Of a DNA stretch of 29,058 nt, positions 22,212-29,058 are shown in pieces; positions within the stretch are counted from its first letter, which is position 1; each line of letters opens with the position of its first letter. The stretch is taken from positions 1 through 29,058 of the IMG/VR virus record IMGVR_UViG_3300008050_000205; one strand, 5' to 3'. The notes beneath the pieces are model-generated. The model was not told where the DNA came from, searched no databases, and was given only the letters and a program-made list of their open reading frames with translations. This stretch comes from a virus. The position numbers and the translations under genes are program-made.

Positions 22212-23183
22212 TTGAAAAGAGTAATGTTAATAGATTGCATGAATATATATTTGCGATCTTATATAGTAGACCCAAGCCTATCGGAGAACGGAATTCCGAT
22301 AGGAGGGTTTAAGGGATTTCTTAAAACATTACAAAAGCTTTGTAGAGAAGTGAACCCCGATAAGGTAATAGTCGTGTGGGATTGCGGTGGTGGCTCCCGT
22401 AAGCGCAAAAGAATAAGTAAGGACTATAAGGCTGGCAGGAGCCCCATACGTTTGAACAGAACAATAAGAAACCTTACTCTAAGAGAGGAACAAGATAATA
22501 AAATCTGGCAGCAAATAAGGCTGTCGGAGTACCTGAATCAGCTACCCATCATACAGTATTGTATTGAAGATGTGGAGGCAGATGACGTTATTTCTTATCT
22601 AGTTCAGAATAAACGACTTAGAGGTTGGCAGAAGATAATCATATCTAGTGATAAAGATTTTTTTCAACTATGTGACGATAAAACCATTATGTACAGGCCA
22701 ACTCAAAAAGAAGTGCTGAATAAATATTCAATTATTGAAAAGTATGGCATTCATCCAAATAACTTTGCTCTAGCCAGAGCGATAGTGGGAGACCCTTCAG
22801 ATAACCTGAAAGGAGTTCAGGGGGCTGGGTTGAAAACAATTTCTAAAAGATTTTCTTTTATGGGAGAAGAGAAAGACTACTTACTGGAGGACATTCTAGA
22901 ACACTGTAGCAGGGTGGAAAAGCCACTTCTTATTCACAAAAGAATATTAAATAATATTAAATTAATTAAGAAAAATTACAGTTTAATGCAACTGTATAGC
23001 CCCTCCCTGTCGCCAACAGTAAAGTCCCAGGTAAACTACATATTGGAAAACACAGAAATGGGATTCAACTTAACAGAAATGAGAAAAATGATGGTGATAG
23101 ATGGTTTCGGAGAATGGGAGAATTCTGAACTGACTATAGCCATGAGAAAAATAGTTGCGTGTTCTAGAGAATCAGATAGATAA
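22212..23183 (+). CDS. 5'-3' exonuclease / flap endonuclease (T4 RNase H-like)
   Basis: A 323-residue protein. TTG 22212 is chosen, behind a G-rich stretch (22203-22208), giving the usual start MKRVMLIDCMN; ATG 22224 would cut into the strand holding D8. Conserved elements: D8 in LIDCMN, D57 in VVWDCG, DYKAGR (71-76), EDVEADD (119-125), SSDKDF (135-140) and the helix-hairpin-helix region GDPSDN ... GVQGAGLKT (183-199). Length is close to T4 RNase H (305). It removes RNA primers and flaps from lagging strands. It is independent of the polymerase, which lacks a 5' nuclease domain. Confidence 0.88.
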   Translation: MKRVMLIDCMNIYLRSYIVDPSLSENGIPIGGFKGFLKTLQKLCREVNPDKVIVVWDCGGGSRKRKRISKDYKAGRSPIRLNRTIRNLTLREEQDNKIWQQIRLSEYLNQLPIIQYCIEDVEADDVISYLVQNKRLRGWQKIIISSDKDFFQLCDDKTIMYRPTQKEVLNKYSIIEKYGIHPNNFALARAIVGDPSDNLKGVQGAGLKTISKRFSFMGEEKDYLLEDILEHCSRVEKPLLIHKRILNNIKLIKKNYSLMQLYSPSLSPTVKSQVNYILENTEMGFNLTEMRKMMVIDGFGEWENSELTIAMRKIVACSRESDR

Positions 23184-23199
23184 AAGGGGGAGAGGAATT

Positions 23200-24561
23200 A
23201 TGGAACGAACAAATTTTAGCCATTTTGGCAAAAGTTTTCAAGAGGCGTTGTGCCTCTTGGTTTTAGAGGATAGACCGTTCGCGGATCAGTTATTTGAAGT
23301 CTTTGACATCACTTTTCTTGAATTAGGATATCTAAGATTATTCGTAGCTAGAATAATTGAGTACCGGGAAAAGTATGGTGTACATCCTACCAGAAATATT
23401 ATGGGTACGATTATAAAGTCGGATTTGGGAAAAGAAAACGAAGCGATTCAGAAACAGCTTAGGTCTTATTTCGTTAAGGTTATGTCGCTACCTCATGTAG
23501 ACGATTCTGAATTTGTAAAGGATAAAGCCCTGGATTTTTGTAGAAAGCAGAAGTTAAAGGGAGCTATGCTTAAGTCTGTGGATCTGTTGCAAAGTTGTTC
23601 CTTTGACGAAATATCTAAAATTATAAACGATGCGTTAAAGCTTGGTAGCGACTCCAACTTTGGCTATGACTATATTAAGGATTTTGAAGAGCGCTTTCTT
23701 GTTAAAGCCCGCAACCCAGTTTCTATGGGATGGTCGGAATTGGATGTTATTTCCGGTCGTGGGCTAGGCCAAGGTGAATTGGGTGTGGTTATAGCACCCA
23801 CAGGAGCCGGTAAATCAATGGTTTTAGTCCACTTAGGGGTTCAAGCCTTACTTCAGGGTCGTGATGTAATACACTATACGCTGGAGTTGAGTGATACCAC
23901 TATTGCTTCTAGGTATGATAGCTGCATTACCGGCGTCCCCCTCAAGGATCTTTTTTCGTTTAAGGAACTGATTTTTGACAAGATCGAGAACGTTCCAGGA
24001 AATCTCATTATAAAAGAATATCCAACAAAGTCAGCTTCGACTAGGACTATAGCTAATCACCTTGATAAGCTGGTGAACAGGGGTGTTAAGCCTGGCTTAA
24101 TAATAATTGATTATGGTGATCTTTTACGTCCGGTCACAACAAGGAAAGAAAAGCGAATGGAACTTGAATCAATTTACGAAGAAATGCGTGGTATTGCACA
24201 AATAAATGAGTGTCCCATATGGACCGCATCACAAACAAATCGATCAGGACTAAACGCAGAAGTTATTACTATGGAGTCTATTTCGGAAGCCTTCAATAAG
24301 TGTTTCGTGGCAGATTTTATCTTTACAGTGTCAAGGACAATGGAGGATAAGAACTCCAATACTGGAAGAATTTACGTAGCAAAAAACCGTAACGGCCCAG
24401 ATGGACTGTTATATCCCATTTTCATGGACACAAGTAACGTAAAGATTCGTGTGTTGCCTCCAAGCGATGAAAGTGTGGAGGAGGTTACCTCGAAAAGTCA
24501 GGCTGACTTTTTAAAGAAGACATACAAAAAGTTTAAAGAACAATTAAGGGAGACTACCTAG
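23200..24561 (+). CDS. Replicative DNA helicase, DnaB/T4 gp41-like
   Basis: A 453-residue protein. ATG 23200 is chosen over the in-frame ATG at 23155 because GGGGGAGAGG at 23186-23195 is the only good ribosome site and the upstream codons lie inside the exonuclease gene. RecA-fold motifs: Walker A APTGAGKS (199-206), catalytic Glu in YTLELS (E229 area), Walker B LIIIDYGD (300-307), and TASQTNRSG (342-350). Length matches T4 gp41 (475). A hexameric ring that unwinds the fork ahead of the polymerase. No primase gene is visible in the window. Confidence 0.88.
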   Translation: MERTNFSHFGKSFQEALCLLVLEDRPFADQLFEVFDITFLELGYLRLFVARIIEYREKYGVHPTRNIMGTIIKSDLGKENEAIQKQLRSYFVKVMSLPHVDDSEFVKDKALDFCRKQKLKGAMLKSVDLLQSCSFDEISKIINDALKLGSDSNFGYDYIKDFEERFLVKARNPVSMGWSELDVISGRGLGQGELGVVIAPTGAGKSMVLVHLGVQALLQGRDVIHYTLELSDTTIASRYDSCITGVPLKDLFSFKELIFDKIENVPGNLIIKEYPTKSASTRTIANHLDKLVNRGVKPGLIIIDYGDLLRPVTTRKEKRMELESIYEEMRGIAQINECPIWTASQTNRSGLNAEVITMESISEAFNKCFVADFIFTVSRTMEDKNSNTGRIYVAKNRNGPDGLLYPIFMDTSNVKIRVLPPSDESVEEVTSKSQADFLKKTYKKFKEQLRETT

Positions 24562-24562
24562 A

Positions 24563-26419
24563 ATGGAATTGGCGTCTAAAATATTATCGGATATCACCGT
24601 ATACATGAAATATGCAAGGTTTTTGCCAAAACAATACCGACGAGAAACATACAAGGAACTTGTTTCTCGCAATAAAAAGATGCATATAAAAAAATACCCT
24701 GCCTTAAAGGAGGAGATAGAGGAAGCATATCAGCATGTATATGACAAGGAAATACTTCCTTCTATGAGAAGCATGCAGTTTGGGGGAAAACCAATTGAGG
24801 TGGCTCCAAATAGGATTTTTAATTGCGCTTACCTTCCCGTTGATGACGCTCGCGCTTTTGGGGAGATAATGTTTCTGTTGCTGGGAGGCACAGGTGTCGG
24901 TTATTCTGTTCAAAAGCATCATGTAGAAAAGCTACCGGAAATAGTTAAACCAAATGGCAGGAGGACCTATCGATATTTAATTGGGGATTCCATTGAGGGC
25001 TGGGCTGACTCCATTAAAGCTCTTGTAATGTCTTATTTTCGTGGGACATCTAAGTTGCGTTTTGATTTCTCGGACATTAGGTCCAAAGGAAGCAGATTAG
25101 TAACTTCCGGGGGCAAAGCTCCCGGCCCACAACCGTTAAAGGAGTGCTTGGTTAAGTTAGAGGGTCTGCTTGAGACAAAAGAAAATGGTGATAAGCTTAG
25201 GCCAATTGAGGTTCACGATATGATATGCCACATTGCCGATGCAGTATTGGCTGGTGGCATTCGCCGTGCTGCTTTAATTTCTTTGTTTTCAGCAGATGAT
25301 GATGAGATGATTTCGTCTAAGACGGGAAAGTGGTGGGAGAATAATCCTCAAAGAGGGCGCTCTAATAATTCTGTAGTCCTTATGCGTCATATCGTTACCA
25401 AAGATTTTTTTGCTGAATTATGGAATCGGGTTGAGGCAAGTGGGGCTGGAGAGCCGGGGTTTTATTTTACCTTTGACAAAGATTGGGGTACAAATCCTTG
25501 TTGTGAGATCGCTCTTCGGCCATTTCAGTTCTGTAACCTGACCGAAGTTAATGTTTCGAGCGTCAAGACCCAAGAAGACTTTGAGAGCAGAGTAAGAGCC
25601 GCAGCCTTTATAGGGACACTGCAAGCATCCTATACGGATTTTCATTATCTACGTCCAGTGTGGCAGAGGACCACAGAAAAGGATGCCCTGATAGGAGTGT
25701 CCATGACTGGCATAGCTTCGGGAGATGTTTTAAAGCTTGACGCTAAGGCAGCGGCGAAGATAGTAAAGGAAGAAAACAAAAGAGTGGCAGCCTTAATCGG
25801 GATCAACCCAGCGGCAAGAACAACTTGTGTTAAGCCAGCGGGAACAACCAGTTTAGCACTTGGGACCTCTTCGGGTATTCATGCGTGGCACGCCCCGTAC
25901 TACATTCGTAGGATTAGAGTGGGGAAGAATGAGGCGATTTATGAATACCTGAAAGAATTCCATCCAGAGCTAGTGGAGGATGAATATTTTAGGCCTCATG
26001 ATACAGCAATTATCCAAGTTCCACAGAAGGCTCCAAAGGACTCCATACTACGCTCTGAGGACGCCCTGGAGCTTCTTGAGCGAGTAAAGCATATCAGCAC
26101 TCAGTGGGTTAAGCCGGGGCATTGGAAGGGCCAAAATACGCACAATGTGAGTGCCACCATTACAGTAAAAAAAGATGAGTGGGATGACGTTGGGCAATGG
26201 ATGTGGGAGAACAGATCTTTTTATAATGGGCTCTCTGTACTACCAGAGAATGGGGGCTCGTACATTCAGGCTCCGTTTGAAGATTGCGATGAAGAAGTGT
26301 ATAAAACTATGATGAAATCTCTTGTTGATATAGATTTAACTAATGTCATCGAAATGCAAGACGATACGGATTTGCAAGGAGAGTTGGCGTGTTCGGGTGG
26401 TTCTTGCGAAATAAGATAA
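24563..26419 (+). CDS. Class II (B12-dependent) ribonucleotide reductase, monomeric type
   Basis: A 618-residue protein whose ATG follows the previous TAG by one base. Family A/B active-site features: FNCAYLP (C88), NPCCEI (thiyl C313, E315), CNLTEVN (C324), and the C-terminal redox pair ACSGGSCE (C610, C615). These correspond to C119, C408, E410, C419 and C731/C736 of the Lactobacillus enzyme. A second Cys (C314) replaces the usual Gly of NPCGE. It is about 120 residues shorter than the Lactobacillus enzyme. It makes deoxynucleotides using adenosylcobalamin and so depends on host B12. The position after the replication genes fits dNTP supply. There is no small subunit gene. Confidence 0.87.
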   Translation: MELASKILSDITVYMKYARFLPKQYRRETYKELVSRNKKMHIKKYPALKEEIEEAYQHVYDKEILPSMRSMQFGGKPIEVAPNRIFNCAYLPVDDARAFGEIMFLLLGGTGVGYSVQKHHVEKLPEIVKPNGRRTYRYLIGDSIEGWADSIKALVMSYFRGTSKLRFDFSDIRSKGSRLVTSGGKAPGPQPLKECLVKLEGLLETKENGDKLRPIEVHDMICHIADAVLAGGIRRAALISLFSADDDEMISSKTGKWWENNPQRGRSNNSVVLMRHIVTKDFFAELWNRVEASGAGEPGFYFTFDKDWGTNPCCEIALRPFQFCNLTEVNVSSVKTQEDFESRVRAAAFIGTLQASYTDFHYLRPVWQRTTEKDALIGVSMTGIASGDVLKLDAKAAAKIVKEENKRVAALIGINPAARTTCVKPAGTTSLALGTSSGIHAWHAPYYIRRIRVGKNEAIYEYLKEFHPELVEDEYFRPHDTAIIQVPQKAPKDSILRSEDALELLERVKHISTQWVKPGHWKGQNTHNVSATITVKKDEWDDVGQWMWENRSFYNGLSVLPENGGSYIQAPFEDCDEEVYKTMMKSLVDIDLTNVIEMQDDTDLQGELACSGGSCEIR

Positions 26420-26424
26420 ATAGC

Positions 26425-26453
26425 TTGACCTATTCTAGAGTAGGTGTTATACT
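26425..26453 (+). promoter_or_regulatory. Strong sigma70-like promoter
   Basis: TTGACC (26425-26430), a 17-base spacer and TATACT (26448-26453), in the 46-base gap after the reductase. This is the best host-type promoter in the window and probably drives the next genes early. Confidence 0.75.
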
Positions 26454-26468
26454 ATCTTGAGGTGAATG

Positions 26469-26702
26469 ATGAGGTTTAACTATATGCTTCCTAAAAATGA
26501 ACAGATAAGACGTTGTCCTGATAATAGGGAACATTATTATGTTCCGACTAGCCATACAGAGGCTTCTATAGGGCATATAGCAGTGCGTTTTAAATGTAAA
26601 TATTGCGGGCAACTAGCGACAGCTTTTTTACCCAATGAGCAATATGAGATAAATAAAAAACTTATTAAGAAACACGGAGGAAACAGTGAGGTTAGAACCT
26701 AA
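26469..26702 (+). CDS. Hypothetical small protein with CxxC pair
   Basis: A 77-residue protein. Two ATG codons follow GAGGTG (26459-26464); ATG 26469 is preferred because it gives a 4-base gap (ATG 26466 gives one). It contains RRCPDNREHYYV and FKCKYCGQLATAF, so one CxxC plus a lone Cys and His residues that may bind zinc. It is the first gene behind a strong sigma70-like promoter, and the next gene's GTG overlaps its end by 17 bases. Early-expressed; function unknown. Confidence 0.6.
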   Translation: MRFNYMLPKNEQIRRCPDNREHYYVPTSHTEASIGHIAVRFKCKYCGQLATAFLPNEQYEINKKLIKKHGGNSEVRT

Positions 26703-26970
26703 GCATAAATGGATTGAAGTGGATATATCCCAAAAGAAAATAGAGAGTAATAAAGAAAAAAGTTTTGTAATCCTGCCGGAGGATTATAGTCCATCACAGT
26801 CACCTTATAAAGACGTTGCGGTGGTAACCGACCCATATGAAGAATATGCTCCCGGCACCAGGATCGTAGTACCTACGCATATTATAAGGGATATAGAAAT
26901 TGACGGGTTTAAGTTTAATTTTATTGAGAGGAGCCACATTATGGCAGTTATTCATTTGGAGCCTGCCTAA
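26686..26970 (+). CDS. Co-chaperonin, GroES / T4 gp31-like
   Basis: A 94-residue protein from GTG 26686 with CGGAGG at 26675-26680. It matches the GroES barrel order: SFVILPEDYS, YKDVAVVTDPYEEYAPGTRI, VVPTHIIRDIEIDGFKFNFI, ERSHIMAVI. Length is that of GroES (97) rather than T4 gp31 (111). The mobile loop region (SPSQSPYKDVAV) is short and unlike the host consensus. It would cap host GroEL to fold the large capsid protein, as T4 gp31 does. Assignment is from pattern only; an unrelated beta-barrel protein is the alternative. Confidence 0.55.
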   Translation: MRLEPKHKWIEVDISQKKIESNKEKSFVILPEDYSPSQSPYKDVAVVTDPYEEYAPGTRIVVPTHIIRDIEIDGFKFNFIERSHIMAVIHLEPA

Positions 26971-26971
26971 A

Positions 26972-27160
26972 TTATCTATACCAATAAGGAAAGTTTTTAG
27001 ACCAAATCTTATAAAAAGCTTCGCGTTGTTCGGTTAATTTGTATAATTCATTTAGTAGTTTTTCGCGTTTTGGCTCATTTTTGAACCCCAAAACTTTCAT
27101 AGCGAGCAACTGGTTAGTTAAATCGTTAATCCTCTTATCAATCGCCTGAAGTAAGAACAT
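26972..27160 (-). CDS. Hypothetical coiled-coil small protein (minus strand)
   Basis: A 62-residue frame on the minus strand, the only credible leftward gene. Its ATG (27160-27158) follows AAGGGG with a 6-base gap, and a CTATTTATT motif precedes that. Its stop is one base from the convergent co-chaperonin stop, so it fills an otherwise empty 255-base gap. The sequence (IDKRINDLTNQLLAMKVLGF, REKLLNELYKLTEQREAFYK) is a plausible amphipathic coiled coil. No family is recognised. The alternative is a non-coding leader for the next gene. Confidence 0.5.
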   Translation of the reverse strand: MFLLQAIDKRINDLTNQLLAMKVLGFKNEPKREKLLNELYKLTEQREAFYKIWSKNFPYWYR

Positions 27161-27225
27161 TCTTGTCCCCTTAATAAATAGGGTTTGAGACTACGCATTT
27201 AAAATTTAAAGGAGAAAAAAGAAAA

Positions 27226-28233
27226 ATGAGTATTAAATTAGCAGAATATATCTGGCTCGATGGGTCAGAACCCACCAGACAGCTTAGGAGCAAAACTAGA
27301 GTAATACCCGTTGAGGAACAACCAGGTATTTGGGGTTTTGACGGCTCCTCGACGAACCAGGCAGAGGGCCATAGCTCTGATTGTGTTCTGAACCCGGTCA
27401 AAGTCTTACTAGACCCTACAAGATCTGGCCCTATACCTTCGATTCTGGTTTTATGTGAAGTATTGAATGTAGATATGACTCCACATAAGTCTAATACGAG
27501 GAGTCGTTGCGTAGAAATTGGAGAAAAATATCAAGATCAAGATTCTTGGTTTGGGTTAGAACAAGAGTATACTTTACTGAAAGATGGTAGGCCCTTAGGC
27601 TTCCCTAAAGATGGGTATCCATCCCCACAGGGGCAATATTATTGCAGTGTCGGAACATCAAACGCATTCGGCAGAGAGATTGTTGAGAGCCACTTGGAAG
27701 CCTGCTTACTAGCAGGCCTGAAGATTTCGGGCATCAATGCCGAAGTTATGCCAGGCCAATGGGAGTTCCAGGTTGGCCCATTGGGTCCGGTTGAGACTTC
27801 AGACCACTTGTGGTTGGCGCGGTTCCTTCTTGAAAGGATTGCGGAGAAGCACGGGGTGTCTGTCTCTTGGGATCCCAAGCCGGTCGAGGGCGATTGGAAC
27901 GGAGCCGGATGCCATACCAACTTCAGCACCAAGGCGATGCGCGAAGAGGTGGGCCTGTGCGAAAAGGCTGCCGCGTCTTTGGGTGAGAGGGCTGAGGAAC
28001 ATATTGCAAATTATGGTGCCGACATTGAAAAGCGGTTGACCGGCTTGCATGAAACAGCGTCGTATAAGGACTTCTCATGGGGAGTTTCCGACCGTGGAGC
28101 ATCCGTGAGGATCCCATGGCAGGTTGCCCAAGAAGGTGTCGGTTACATCGAGGATAGGCGTCCAAACGCCAACTGTGACCCCTATGTGGTTACCACCTTG
28201 ATCACAGAAACAATTTGTTCGGCATTAGGATAG
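27226..28233 (+). CDS. Glutamine synthetase, type II (GSII)
   Basis: A 335-residue protein from ATG 27226, 12 bases after AAAGGAG. All hallmark regions of eukaryote-type GSII are present: WGFDGSSTNQAEG (36-48), WFGLEQEYTLL (108-118, metal-binding Glu), GINAEVMPGQWEFQVGP (159-175), HTNFST (220-225), LTGLHET (261-267), GASVRIP (281-287) and IEDRRPNANCDPY (298-310). So it looks catalytically intact: ATP-dependent glutamine formation from glutamate and ammonia. The 3' half is much GC-richer (38 of 60 bases at 27901-27960) than the 5' half (22 of 60 at 27481-27540), suggesting a mosaic, recently acquired gene. GSII is unusual in phages. Probable role: nitrogen assimilation for nucleotide synthesis during infection. 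Confidence 0.93.
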   Translation: MSIKLAEYIWLDGSEPTRQLRSKTRVIPVEEQPGIWGFDGSSTNQAEGHSSDCVLNPVKVLLDPTRSGPIPSILVLCEVLNVDMTPHKSNTRSRCVEIGEKYQDQDSWFGLEQEYTLLKDGRPLGFPKDGYPSPQGQYYCSVGTSNAFGREIVESHLEACLLAGLKISGINAEVMPGQWEFQVGPLGPVETSDHLWLARFLLERIAEKHGVSVSWDPKPVEGDWNGAGCHTNFSTKAMREEVGLCEKAAASLGERAEEHIANYGADIEKRLTGLHETASYKDFSWGVSDRGASVRIPWQVAQEGVGYIEDRRPNANCDPYVVTTLITETICSALG

Positions 28234-28242
28234 GAGGATCTC

Positions 28243-28401
28243 GTGGACGAAAGTGGACTTTTCCTATCAGAACTGCTAAGAGCGAACCCGTCGTGGGAGG
28301 TACCATTATTGTTTTTTATTTTGGTGTCTTTGTCGATGCTCTTTTATGGAGTGGGAGCGCTAATTCTCAACTTTGCAATGAAGACATCGCTCAATAAATG
28401 A
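28243..28401 (+). CDS. Small single-pass membrane protein
   Basis: A 52-residue protein from GTG 28243 with AGGAGG at 28232-28237 (5-base gap), a start better than any in the overlapping frames. It has a short N-terminus (MDESGLFLSELLRANPSWEV) and one membrane helix (residues ~21-45, PLLFFILVSLSMLFYGVGAL) with a short charged end. ATGA overlap links it to the next gene. It is transcribed with glutamine synthetase. Function unknown. Confidence 0.65.
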   Translation: MDESGLFLSELLRANPSWEVPLLFFILVSLSMLFYGVGALILNFAMKTSLNK

Positions 28402-28541
28402 GAAGGAGAAAGGCTCCTACATGCAAGAAGTGCAATGATTTTGGGGCGTACCAGGCTTGTACTGCTGGCAGGGTTCATCGAGTATACTGTGATTGTGAAG
28501 CAGGAGAGAGATTTAGGAAAAGGGCTGCGGGGGAAGAATGA
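28398..28541 (+). CDS. Small zinc-ribbon-like protein
   Basis: A 47-residue protein, ATGA-coupled on both sides. After a basic start (MRRRKAPT) it has CKKCNDFGAYQAC then YCDCEAG: two Cys pairs about 20 residues apart, as in a zinc ribbon, and ends GEE. A small nucleic-acid or protein-binding factor is possible. Function unknown. Confidence 0.62.
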   Translation: MRRRKAPTCKKCNDFGAYQACTAGRVHRVYCDCEAGERFRKRAAGEE

Positions 28542-28753
28542 GAAAGTGCAAGTTCATTAGAACTAACAATGAAGTAAACTCTATTTTTGTCCCTCTACCA
28601 AACTCGTGGGAGAGACACCAGTGGTTAAAAGGCTACTTTGGAAAAGAATGTGGCGTTGCTGGAAAGGAGATGTGGGACTTGCTTCTTGAGAGATATGATG
28701 TTAAGGTATTGGTAGAAGAAGACGGTGTGTTTCGTGAGGAGAGCGAAGAATGA
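28538..28753 (+). CDS. Hypothetical small protein, ATGA-coupled
   Basis: A 71-residue protein from ATG 28538, overlapping stops on both sides. It contains FVPLPNSWERHQWLKGYFGK and MWDLLLERYDVKVLVEEDGV, ending FREESEE. Its final codons repeat the GAGAGCGAAGAATGA ending at 18371-18384. Unknown function. Confidence 0.62.
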   Translation: MRKCKFIRTNNEVNSIFVPLPNSWERHQWLKGYFGKECGVAGKEMWDLLLERYDVKVLVEEDGVFREESEE

Positions 28754-28950
28754 TTGAGGCATTATTTTTCTTAGGTGGTCTTTCTATCGGCTGGCTATTG
28801 TTGCCACAACCTTTTGAAATTGACATGAAATATGAGACTGGCTTTCTGAATGGTGTTAAGGCAGCCCTCAATGCTGAAAAGAAAAAGATGAAGGATGGCA
28901 GGAATGCTCTAATCATCAAAGGCTTGTTTGGTAGGGAGGACGAAGAATGA
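28750..28950 (+). CDS. Small membrane-anchored protein, ATGA-coupled
   Basis: A 66-residue protein from ATG 28750. One N-terminal membrane helix (residues ~3-20, EALFFLGGLSIGWLLLPQPF) is followed by a soluble basic tail (ETGFLNGVKAALNAEKKKMK) and an EDEE end. Overlaps the genes on both sides by ATGA. Unknown function. Confidence 0.62.
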   Translation: MIEALFFLGGLSIGWLLLPQPFEIDMKYETGFLNGVKAALNAEKKKMKDGRNALIIKGLFGREDEE

Positions 28951-29058
28951 AAGTCGGTGATTTAGCAATAGTTCTTCCTTACGAGGTGAAACCTCGTGCT
29001 CGCTGGAATAATGAGACCAGAAGCGAAGACTACATAGGGCAATGCGGAACTGTTACAG
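28947..29058 (+). CDS. Small SH3/KOW-like protein (3' partial)
   Basis: ATG 28947 overlaps the previous stop by ATGA; the frame runs off the window at 29058, so only 37 residues are seen: MKVGDLAIVLPYEVKPRARW, then NNETRSEDYIGQCGTV. The opening 'KVGDLAxV' and 'GxxGxV' are typical of small SH3-barrel proteins of phages. The remainder lies outside. Confidence 0.6.
   Translation, partial: MKVGDLAIVLPYEVKPRARWNNETRSEDYIGQCGTVT

Noticed and set aside
24563-26419. Intein or intron in the reductase, helicase or UvsX genes
   Set aside because: All catalytic motifs are contiguous and the lengths are normal or short; no splice-junction-like residues or endonuclease motifs seen.
28215-28397. 60-codon open frame overlapping glutamine synthetase end
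   Set aside because: Starts inside the synthetase gene without a ribosome site; the frame from GTG 28243 has AGGAGG and an ATGA overlap with the next gene.
1-29058. tRNA genes, CRISPR arrays, insertion sequences
   Set aside because: No cloverleaf-compatible region in the few gaps, no regularly spaced repeats and no transposase or terminal inverted repeats found by eye.

Overview
The window is a stretch of a T4-like (contractile-tailed) bacteriophage genome. All but one of the supported genes lie on the + strand, are tightly packed, often overlap and carry clear Shine-Dalgarno sites. A T4-type major capsid C-terminus, neck-type proteins, sheath, tube, tape measure and gp53-like wedge sit beside a gp32/UvsX/gp41/RNase H replication set, which places it in the wider T4 superfamily. 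It departs from T4 by having a short family A DNA polymerase without an exonuclease domain, as I recall being described for Rhodothermus phage RM378 and other distant 'Far-T4' phages. The host cannot be named. A lipobox protein suggests a Gram-negative host, but this is inference.

Layout: 1-2278 holds the capsid protein end and three small genes set off by intrinsic terminators and a repeated ACTATTTAT-type promoter motif. 2289-5006 holds neck and tail-terminator genes, the last of them split by an apparent frameshift. 5074-9923 holds sheath, tube and a gp26-like protein whose 3' end looks like a programmed frameshift. 9971-16836 holds tape measure, baseplate proteins and an unknown protein. 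16845-24561 is the replication module: family A polymerase, three ATGA-coupled small genes, a divergent tubulin/FtsZ-like protein, an SH3-like small protein, ssDNA-binding protein, a two-gene membrane/lipoprotein cassette, UvsX, 5'-3' exonuclease and DnaB-type helicase. 24563-29058 is metabolic and accessory: a class II ribonucleotide reductase, a small CxxC protein behind a sigma70-like promoter, a GroES-like co-chaperonin, one minus-strand small gene, a type II glutamine synthetase and a chain of overlapping small genes.

How the genes fit together: the left half builds head, neck, tail and baseplate in assembly order. The right half makes and copies DNA: the reductase supplies deoxynucleotides, gp32/helicase/polymerase replicate, UvsX recombines and the exonuclease removes primers. 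The co-chaperonin probably assists capsid folding, and glutamine synthetase would feed nitrogen into nucleotide and amino-acid synthesis during infection. The most striking points are the tubulin-like gene inside the replication cluster, the compositionally mosaic glutamine synthetase, the startless frame fused by frameshift to the gp26-like gene, and a small cassette between ssb and uvsX bounded by two terminators whose stems covary.
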